Shown here: piece after piece, positions 32,317 through 38,039 of the stretch
How the letters are laid out: each line of letters opens with the position of its first letter
Numbering within the stretch: position 1 is the first letter of the stretch
Source of the DNA: an uncultured Anaerotruncus sp.
GTDB lineage: Bacteria > Bacillota > Clostridia > Oscillospirales > CAG-272
Direction of reading: 5' to 3'
Assembly: GCA_905210995.1 (NCBI GenBank)
Contig: CAJLZE010000013.1
Coordinates: forward strand, 1-38,039
DNA: 38,039 nucleotides
The notes under the pieces: model-generated
Databases searched by the model: none
Seen by the model: only the letters and a program-made list of their open reading frames with translations
Told to the model about the DNA's origin: nothing
Program-made: the position numbers and the translations under genes

Positions 32317-34305
32317 TTATTTCGAAAAATCGAATACCTCGCAGGCGACATCCTGCGGTGCAAGTGTCACCGACCTGCCGAGGATATCGAAGGTCAGCGT
32401 CTCGGCGGCGTCGCTGCGCATTGCGAAGAGGTGCTCGTCGCCGTTTTTGTATTCGCAGCAGTGGATGCCCTCGGGCAGTGTAAGATCGGTGTCGCACACA
32501 AAGCGTGCACGGCCCCAGTCGTAGAAGAAGCGGCTGTGCTCCGCTTTGAGGTCAAGGAGCTTTTTGAGGTGCTCGCCGTATTCGGGAAGCGCCGCTATGC
32601 CGACCTTGCGGCAGCGCCATATGGCAACGTCAAAGCGCATTCCGTAAATAAACGCGTGGTTGAGGTCGTCCTTCCAGCCGCGGCGGCAGTCATGTATCCA
32701 GCGGTTCGAGATTATCGGCTCGGGGAAGGTGCGGCGGTACATCTCGGGGAAGAGCGTCTGGACGTTACCCGCGAGCGTAGAGCGGTAGCCGGCTCCGCGG
32801 TCGCAGCCGTGCGTGTAATCGACCTCGCAGATGAGTGAATCATTCACGCACTCGGTGCCGACAGCCTGATCGGGCCCCAGAATGGCGCGCACGTCGCGCA
32901 TATTGCGGCGGCGGTATACCATTTCGTCGTCGGGGCGGTAGCCGTGCTCGTGCGCGGGATTGAAGCAGAGCTTGGAGCGCCCGCCGATCTGGTCATAGAA
33001 TATGCTGTCGGGGTTGAATCTCAGCTTGAAATATCCGTTCTCGATAAGCTTGTCGTGCCATATCTTTGTCGCCTGACAGGCGTCGACAAAGGATTTATAG
33101 CCGTAGTTGCGCAGCACGGTGCCGTTGTTTTCGAATTTGTAGTGATCCTCGTATTCGTTGCCGTCTATGTCGATGCGCGCGGCTTCCTTGTGGTGCTCGC
33201 GGTAGAAATCGGTGTTCTTGTCTATGAGGATGCCGTTGTTGTAGAGTATTACGTGACCGCCGAGACGCTGCACCTCTGCGATCGCTGCCCTTAGCCCTTC
33301 CTCGCCGCCAAGCTCGGGATCGACCTCATAGTGCGGGTAGCCGTTGTCAAAGCGACCGCGCCACCAGCCGAACACGAGCAGCGTGTCAAGACCGTACTTT
33401 TTGCCTTCGAGATAGAGGCGTGGCAGATCCTCGTATTTCCAGAAGATCTCGCCGAACTGGTGCCGCAGTATGATGCGCTGCCAGCCGGTCATTCCCTTTA
33501 CCCAATCGCGCGGTTCGACCGGCTTGAAGTAGGTGGAATGAGCGAACGCACCGTAAATGTCGGAGCCGAGGCGCCAGTCGCCCTCGGCCATGGTAACGAC
33601 CACGGGCGGCGTGCATATTGCTTCGCCCCTGCGCGCAAAGGGATAGTGGCAGATAGACGATACAAGGCGCGGCGTTTTTGATTCACGCGGCTGAATGGCG
33701 TTCATAAGGCAGCAGGCGCGGGTGCGCTCGTCGTGCCTTCCCATGTAAAGAAAGTATTTATCCGACTGTATGCCGAGCCACGTCATGGTGCCAGGGCGCG
33801 GGTATACGATGGTGGATTTTATCTCGTTGTAATCCGAGCTCATGTATTCGGTGTGAGCGGTGCCGAGCGCGCGCCACGGGTTTTTTATGCGCTCGCCCAT
33901 GCCCGCGGGGCGGTAGAGGATATCGTCCGCACGTTCGCCGACGAGACGGTTCAGGTCGATATACGGATATTCAAGCTCGTTTATGCGGGCGTCGCCGCGG
34001 TTTTCCGCGCAGGCGTCAAAGGTGTACCCATCGCCCGAGTCGGTTATGGTCAGCGTCAGCTTCACGTCAAGCTTTCTGCCGAAGTCGGTCACGAGCCCGT
34101 CGTATACAACGGTCGTGCGGCTGCCGTCGACGGTCACGGTGCCGTGCTGATCGGCGGAATGCACCGTCATTTCTATATAGTAGCCGTCGTCCGCCATTAT
34201 GCGCCAGAAATCGCCGCCCTCGGTGCCGGCAAGCGGAGTACCGTCAGCGCTCCAGACGATGCGCGAGGCGTCGGGCGAAAGGCTGAACCTGAGGATATTC
34301 TTCAT
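32317..34305 (-). CDS. DUF6259-like putative glycoside hydrolase
   Basis: A 662-residue cytoplasmic protein (no signal peptide). Residues about 1-260 look beta-rich, like the sandwich domain of large glycosidases. Residues about 270-560 look like a TIM barrel: MTGWQRIILRHQFGEIFWKYEDLPRLY, TLLVFGWWRGRFDNGYPHYEVDPELGG, GGHVILYNNGILID, PDSIFYDQIGG (possible catalytic Asp) and AVGTECVNDSLICEVDY (possible acid/base Glu). A short beta domain closes the protein. I recognise the pattern as DUF6259, distantly related to alpha-galactosidase-type barrels; substrate unknown. The start at 34305 has AGGAG 12 bases upstream, rather far. It is not in an obvious sugar-use operon. Confidence 0.68.
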   Translation of the reverse strand: MKNILRFSLSPDASRIVWSADGTPLAGTEGGDFWRIMADDGYYIEMTVHSADQHGTVTVDGSRTTVVYDGLVTDFGRKLDVKLTLTITDSGDGYTFDACAENRGDARINELEYPYIDLNRLVGERADDILYRPAGMGERIKNPWRALGTAHTEYMSSDYNEIKSTIVYPRPGTMTWLGIQSDKYFLYMGRHDERTRACCLMNAIQPRESKTPRLVSSICHYPFARRGEAICTPPVVVTMAEGDWRLGSDIYGAFAHSTYFKPVEPRDWVKGMTGWQRIILRHQFGEIFWKYEDLPRLYLEGKKYGLDTLLVFGWWRGRFDNGYPHYEVDPELGGEEGLRAAIAEVQRLGGHVILYNNGILIDKNTDFYREHHKEAARIDIDGNEYEDHYKFENNGTVLRNYGYKSFVDACQATKIWHDKLIENGYFKLRFNPDSIFYDQIGGRSKLCFNPAHEHGYRPDDEMVYRRRNMRDVRAILGPDQAVGTECVNDSLICEVDYTHGCDRGAGYRSTLAGNVQTLFPEMYRRTFPEPIISNRWIHDCRRGWKDDLNHAFIYGMRFDVAIWRCRKVGIAALPEYGEHLKKLLDLKAEHSRFFYDWGRARFVCDTDLTLPEGIHCCEYKNGDEHLFAMRSDAAETLTFDILGRSVTLAPQDVACEVFDFSK

Positions 34306-34476
34306 ATTTGTCGCTGTCTCCTTTGCGGTTTAAGTATGTTACTATATTAGCACCGGAATAGCACAAAATATATAAAAATCTTATATTCTTTTTCGGAAAT
34401 CATACGAAAAGCGCTGCCGGGCGTCCGTCGCGGCACCATGTGATATAAAAATAAATGAAAAAAATACGTGAAACTA
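34306..34476. other. Divergent spacer between the glycosidase and rimP genes
   Basis: AT-rich. On the minus strand, TAATAT near 34344-34349 could be the -10 box of the glycosidase gene, but its -35 box is poor. No gene, tRNA or clear regulatory RNA is visible here. Confidence 0.4.
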
Positions 34477-34505
34477 TTGCATATCGGAAGAAAGTGTGAT
34501 ATAAT
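34477..34505 (+). promoter_or_regulatory. Promoter of the rimP-nusA-infB operon
   Basis: TTGCAT (34477-34482), 17 bases, TATAAT (34500-34505), with TG just before the -10 box. The same GTGATATAAT block appears in the polysaccharide operon promoter (986-995). Confidence 0.8.
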
Positions 34506-34529
34506 TAATGTAGAGTATATGATGTAATG

Positions 34530-34553
34530 GAGAGTGGGCTTGCGTCCACTCTT
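34530..34553 (+). promoter_or_regulatory. Leader hairpin upstream of rimP
   Basis: GAGAGTGGG (34530-34538) pairs with TCCACTCTT (34545-34553) over 9 bases including wobbles at the ends, with a 6-base loop, about 20 bases after the likely transcript start. A following U-rich ATTTAAT is weak for termination. Similar GAGTGG/CCACTC hairpins precede rimP in many Clostridia, as far as I recall; a role in attenuation or RNA stability is inferred. Confidence 0.5.
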
Positions 34554-34599
34554 ATTTAATGATTCGGCAAAGAACGAATAACGGAAGGATACGGTCTTA

Positions 34600-35082
34600 A
34601 TGAAAAAGGAACTCGGCGGAATGGCGGGGAAGCTGTATGAGCTGCTTCTGCCCGTCGTCAGAGACGCCGGATGCGATATCTGGGATCTGGATTTTGTCAA
34701 GGAAGGCGCAAAGCGCATCCTGCGCATTACGATAGACGCCGAGGGCGGCGTGGGCATAGACGACTGCGAGCGCGTTCACCGCGCGGTCGATCCCGTGCTC
34801 GATGATGCCGATCCGATCGACGAGGCGTATTATCTTGAGGTGTCCTCTCCCGGTATAGAGAGAGAGATCACACTGCCGCGGCACGTTGAAGCGTGCGCCG
34901 GGCAGAAGGTCGAGACGCGCCTTTACGCTCCCCATGACGGGAGGCGCGTGTTTTCGGGAACGCTCGAAGGACTTTCGGACGACGGAGCGGTGGTGATACG
35001 CGAGGACGCCGCTGCCGAGCCGGCGGTGCTCCCCTTTGACGCGATATCAAAGATGAAGGTAGTTTATAATTTCGGCGACTGA
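34600..35082 (+). CDS. rimP: Ribosome maturation factor RimP
   Basis: A 160-residue RimP, needed for 30S subunit maturation. Signatures are LYELLLPVVRDAGCDIWDLDFVKEG, LRITIDAEGGVGIDDCERVHRAVDPVLD, YYLEVSSPGIEREIT, and a C-terminal Sm-like beta domain (VETRLYAPHDGRRVFSGTLEG). Purine-rich AAGGA lies about 10 bases before the ATG. First gene of the conserved Firmicutes operon with nusA, rnpM, ylxQ and infB; the 93-base gap to nusA holds no terminator. Confidence 0.95.
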   Translation: MKKELGGMAGKLYELLLPVVRDAGCDIWDLDFVKEGAKRILRITIDAEGGVGIDDCERVHRAVDPVLDDADPIDEAYYLEVSSPGIEREITLPRHVEACAGQKVETRLYAPHDGRRVFSGTLEGLSDDGAVVIREDAAAEPAVLPFDAISKMKVVYNFGD

Positions 35083-35175
35083 CGCCGTGCACGCATATCA
35101 CGCATATTTTTAAAGAAAAGAAACAAGCGCGTTCGGCGCCGCCGCGCTGCGGTGCCGCAGGAAAGGAAAAGTCAA

Positions 35176-36201
35176 ATGAACACAGAATTTTTCGCCGCAC
35201 TTGATATGCTCGAAAAGGAAAAGGGCATACCGAAGGAGTATATGCTTGAAAAGATCGAAGCGGCGCTTATCGCGGCTTATAAAAAGGAATACGGCAACAA
35301 CACGAACGTCCGTGTCGTCATCGACGAGGCAAAGAAGGACGTGAAGGTATATCAGCAGAAGGAAGTCGTAGCCGAGGTCGAAAACCCCGAGACACAGCTT
35401 TCCCTCGAAGAGGCACGCCAGATAAACAAGCGCGCGACCGTCGGCAAGGTGCTTGAGTTCGAGGTCAAGACCAAAAATTTCCGCCGTCTGTCCGCCGGAG
35501 CCGCGAAGTCGGTCATAATCCAGGGCATACGCGAGGCCGAGCGCAAGATCGCGCAGGATGCTTACGAGCAGAAGCGCGAGGAGATCATCACCGCGACAGT
35601 CTCCAAGATAGACCATGAGACCGGCAATATACTTATCGACACCGACACCGGCCATGCCGTTCTCGGCGTGGGTGAACAGATACCCGGCGAGCAGTTCACG
35701 ATAGGCCAGAAGATAAAGGTCTATGTTCTTGAGGTCAACCGCGAGTCGCGCGGGCCGCTCGTCACGCTCTCCCGCGTGCACCCCGGCTTTGTGTGCCGTA
35801 TGTTTGAACTCGAGGTTCCCGAAATAGCGGACGGAACGGTAATAATCAAGGGCATCGCACGTGAGGCTGGCTCTCGCACAAAGCTTGCGGTCGCCTCGCG
35901 CGATGAGAACGTCGATCCCGTCGGAGCCTGCATAGGCAACCACAGAATGAGAATAAACTCGGTGTGCGCCGAACTTTCGGGCGAGAAGATCGACATCGTG
36001 CGTTACAGCGAAAATCCCGAGGAATACATCGCATCGGCACTTTCTCCCGCGACCGTCGAGTCGGTCGAGATGACAGCCGAGCGCTCGGCTCACGTCGTCG
36101 TGAAGCCCGACCAGCTCTCTCTTGCCATCGGACGTGAGGGACAGAACGCACGTCTTGCGGCGCGTCTCACCGGCTGCAAGATCGACATAAAGACCGAATG
36201 A
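35176..36201 (+). CDS. nusA: Transcription termination/antitermination factor NusA
   Basis: A 341-residue NusA, which binds RNA polymerase and nascent RNA and affects pausing and termination. The N-terminal domain (about 1-125) begins MNTEFFAALDMLEKEKGIPKEYMLEKIEAAL; the S1 domain spans about 130-200; KH1 and KH2 fill the rest, with GSRTKLAVAS, DPVGACIGNHRMRI and LAIGREGQNARLAARLTG. It has no acidic C-terminal repeats, as usual for Firmicutes. ATG 35176 with AAAGGAAAA upstream is preferred over GTG 35152, which lacks a family-like N-terminus. Confidence 0.96.
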   Translation: MNTEFFAALDMLEKEKGIPKEYMLEKIEAALIAAYKKEYGNNTNVRVVIDEAKKDVKVYQQKEVVAEVENPETQLSLEEARQINKRATVGKVLEFEVKTKNFRRLSAGAAKSVIIQGIREAERKIAQDAYEQKREEIITATVSKIDHETGNILIDTDTGHAVLGVGEQIPGEQFTIGQKIKVYVLEVNRESRGPLVTLSRVHPGFVCRMFELEVPEIADGTVIIKGIAREAGSRTKLAVASRDENVDPVGACIGNHRMRINSVCAELSGEKIDIVRYSENPEEYIASALSPATVESVEMTAERSAHVVVKPDQLSLAIGREGQNARLAARLTGCKIDIKTE

Positions 36202-36222
36202 GCGGTCCCGCGGCAGTGTAAA

Positions 36223-36516
36223 ATGGGAAAAAAGAGCGCTCCGGCGCCAAAAGAAAGAAAGATCCCCGAAAGGCAGTGCCTCGGGTGCGGCGAACATCGC
36301 CCGAAGAGCGAGCTCGTGCGGATAGTGAGAAGCCCCGACGGGACTATCTCCATCGACAGGAGCGGAAAAAAGCCGGGCAGGGGAGCTTATGTATGTCCCG
36401 CGCGCGCGTGCCTCAGAAAGCTGAGAAAGTCACGGCGCGCCGAGCAGAATTTAGGCTGCGAAATACCCGATGGGGTGTGGCAGACGCTTGAGGATGAGCT
36501 TGAAGCCGCAGAATAA
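36223..36516 (+). CDS. rnpM: RNase P modulator RnpM (YlxR)
   Basis: A 97-residue YlxR (DUF448) protein. RQCLGCGEHRPKSELVRIVR (17-36) and the signature GRGAYVCPARAC (52-63) are the conserved parts. In Bacillus the protein binds and modulates RNase P RNA and was earlier a putative RNA-binding regulator. It follows nusA after 21 bases, with only a weak SD, consistent with translational coupling. Confidence 0.94.
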   Translation: MGKKSAPAPKERKIPERQCLGCGEHRPKSELVRIVRSPDGTISIDRSGKKPGRGAYVCPARACLRKLRKSRRAEQNLGCEIPDGVWQTLEDELEAAE

Positions 36517-36586
36517 GGGCGCTGCCGCCTAATCCCCCGCGGGAGATCGGCAGAAAATCAAAAGATCAGAGGATACAGAGCAAGGT

Positions 36587-37057
36587 ATGCGAAAAGGATC
36601 CGACGCCGGCATGAAGGCAGTTATGGATGATAAGCGCGGCAGAGCCGATAAAAGCCCCGCGCCCGTTAAAAGCGAAAAGCCCGCAAAGGCGCAGACAAAG
36701 GCACCGCCGCTTGAGGCGGGAAGCCCGCAGTACAGCGGCGCGGTGGCAAAAATGCTCGGAAATATCGGGCTGTGCGTCCGTGCGCGGGCAGTCGTGCGCG
36801 GCACCGAGCTTGTGTGTGACGCACTGAGGGCGGGCGAGATAAAGCTCGTGCTCGCGGCGTGCGACAATTCGGCAAATACGGCAAAGCGGCTGCATGACAG
36901 GTGTGCATACTACGGTGTAAGGCTGATGGTGCTCCCGGTGACGGGAGAACAGCTTGCGGCGGCAGTGGGTCGCGGCGGAATAACGGCGGCGGTGGGGATC
37001 ACCGACGCATCAATGGTCAGAATGATAGAAAAAGCGGCGCTCCCGCTCGGTATCTGA
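36587..37057 (+). CDS. ylxQ: YlxQ, L7Ae-family RNA-binding protein
   Basis: A 156-residue protein whose residues about 50-156 form the L7Ae/L30e/Gadd45 fold (KMLGNIGLCVRARAVVRGTELVCDALRAGEIKLVLAACDNSANTAKRL, CAYYGVRLMVLPVTGEQLAAAVGR), as in YlxQ next to infB in Firmicutes. The first 50 residues (Lys, Pro and Ala-rich) are an extension absent from the usual about 100-residue YlxQ. An alternative ATG at 36611 would shorten it only by eight residues. Probably binds K-turn-like RNA. Confidence 0.88.
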   Translation: MRKGSDAGMKAVMDDKRGRADKSPAPVKSEKPAKAQTKAPPLEAGSPQYSGAVAKMLGNIGLCVRARAVVRGTELVCDALRAGEIKLVLAACDNSANTAKRLHDRCAYYGVRLMVLPVTGEQLAAAVGRGGITAAVGITDASMVRMIEKAALPLGI

Positions 37058-37083
37058 TAAAACCCCAAGGAGGATGATGGAAT

Positions 37084-38039
37084 ATGGCAGCAACGGCACA
37101 GGTAAAGGTAAATCAACTGGCAAAGGATCTCGGTCTCAAAACAAAGGATATAACCGATGTATTTGCCGAGGCGGGGATAGAGGTCAAGACCCAGAAGGCA
37201 CTTGAGCCTTTTGAGCTCGATCTGCTCCTCGAAAAGCTGACTCGCGCCAATCAGGTGGAGAATATAGAGGATTATATAGACGGCGTGACGTATATTCCTT
37301 CTACAAAACCCGCGGCTAAAAAACCCTCGGCGGAGGAAAAGCCCGCCCCCGCGGAAAAGCCTGCGCCGAAGCAGGATAAAGTTCCCGCGGCACCTGCCGC
37401 AAAAGCTCCGGAGGCAGAGCCCGCAAAGCCCGCGGCTGCGGCACAGCCGGCAGCTCCCGCAAAACAGGAGAAGCCCGCAGAGGCGAAAAAGCCGCAGAAG
37501 ACCGTGACGGGCGGCGGACAGGTCAACCCCGCACGTTCGGCGGGCGAGCGTTTTGAGGATCGCCTCAAAAAGGCGGAGCAGGCAAACGCACAACAGAAAA
37601 AGAACAGCGACCGCGCACAGGCTGCGGAGAAGGCCGAGAAGAGCCAGAAGCAGAAGCAGCCGGGGCTCGCCATAGGCTCGGCGGCTGCGGGCGGCGCACG
37701 CGAGACGGTCACCGTAAACAAAAATGCGGGCACCCGCGTGGTCGACACGCGCGGCACCGGCGCATCGTCGGTAGACCTCTCGAAATATGACGACAGACTT
37801 GACAATTTCGTTCCCGATACCGTAAAGGATATCAAGGGCGGTGCACAGAAGGTCAAAAAGCAGCCCTCCTCCTCGGAGCAGGGACAGGGACGCCCCCAGG
37901 GACAGCGCTCACAGGGCGGTCAGCGCGGCGCACAGCAGCAGAGCGGAGGACGCTTCGGCGGAAAGCAGAGAGGTCAGCAGCCGCAGGGACGCGACCGCCG
38001 TCAGAACGGCAGACGCGGCGCGGCTCCGGCACCGCAGCA
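37084..38039 (+). CDS. infB: Translation initiation factor IF-2, N-terminal part (partial)
   Basis: The window ends 318 codons into infB, before the GTPase domain. The N-terminal IF2_N domain is visible (VKVNQLAKDLGLKTKDITDVFAEAGIEVKTQKALEPFELDLLLEKL), followed by a long Ala-Pro-Lys-Glu-rich linker (EEKPAPAEKPAPKQ...) and Gly-Gln-Arg-rich tracts (RPQGQRSQGGQRGAQQQSGGRFGG). IF-2 places initiator tRNA on the 30S subunit. AGGAGG lies about 10 bases upstream of the ATG. The low-complexity linker is normal for the family but drives tandem-like repeats in the DNA. Confidence 0.95.
   Translation, partial: MAATAQVKVNQLAKDLGLKTKDITDVFAEAGIEVKTQKALEPFELDLLLEKLTRANQVENIEDYIDGVTYIPSTKPAAKKPSAEEKPAPAEKPAPKQDKVPAAPAAKAPEAEPAKPAAAAQPAAPAKQEKPAEAKKPQKTVTGGGQVNPARSAGERFEDRLKKAEQANAQQKKNSDRAQAAEKAEKSQKQKQPGLAIGSAAAGGARETVTVNKNAGTRVVDTRGTGASSVDLSKYDDRLDNFVPDTVKDIKGGAQKVKKQPSSSEQGQGRPQGQRSQGGQRGAQQQSGGRFGGKQRGQQPQGRDRRQNGRRGAAPAPQ

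Noticed and set aside
35110..36297. 395-codon minus-strand open frame opposite nusA
   Set aside because: nusA is certain from its NTD, S1 and KH motifs and operon position; the antisense protein has no recognisable domain.
37310..38039. Low-complexity GC-rich repeats at the right end
   Set aside because: They are the usual linker of IF-2 and are in frame; not a mobile or satellite element.

Overview
The window is about 38 kb from the genome of a bacterium of the Firmicutes, most likely an uncultured gut Clostridia member (Oscillospirales or Christensenellales type). The evidence is the gene order rimP-nusA-rnpM(ylxR)-ylxQ-infB at the right end, strong Shine-Dalgarno sites, sigma-A type promoters (several near-perfect TTGACA-N17-TATAAT), a PflX-like radical SAM enzyme, CinA, PfkA and a BspA-type lipoprotein. 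Base composition is moderately GC-rich but uneven. No similarity search was possible; all names come from reading motifs.

Layout. (1) 1-782, minus strand: the start of a P-loop nucleoside monophosphate kinase-like gene with an unusual ParB-like extension, cut by the window edge. (2) 1147-25065, plus strand: a nearly gapless 24 kb surface-polysaccharide operon, with many ATGA or longer overlaps and two extended -10 promoters in front. It holds a phosphoglycosyl transferase (chain initiation), an aldo/keto reductase, three acyltransferase-3 membrane proteins, a split transketolase, four GT4 and four full-length GT2 glycosyltransferases, an EpsG-like polymerase, a Stealth phosphotransferase, an O-antigen-type Wzm/Wzt exporter, a pyruvyl transferase, a frameshifted glycosyltransferase, a membrane-anchored metallophosphoesterase and a nucleotidyltransferase. 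The inferred product is an acidic polymer, probably with phosphodiester, pyruvyl and acyl groups, started on undecaprenyl phosphate and exported by the ABC transporter. AT-rich islands (about 6.3-8.7, 14.06-15.0 and 19.03-21.06 kb) sit among GC-rich genes and suggest cassette exchange. One island carries a chimeric ORF that joins the start of a GT2 to the end of a carboxyethyl-ornithine synthase (CeoS)-like enzyme. A strong terminator closes the operon.

(3) 25130-34305: single genes with their own signals: PflX-like radical SAM (-), cinA (+), pfkA (+), a BspA-like lipoprotein (+), glyA (-) and a DUF6259-like glycosidase (-). (4) 34477-38039: the transcription/translation operon rimP-nusA-rnpM-ylxQ-infB, with a leader hairpin; infB is cut by the right edge.

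The most interesting points are the GT2::CeoS-like fusion scar, the split transketolase inside a cell-surface operon, the coexistence of a Wzy/EpsG-like polymerase with a Wzt that has a carbohydrate-recognition domain, and the kinase/ParB-like fusion at the left edge. I found no tRNA, rRNA, CRISPR array, insertion sequence or attachment site.
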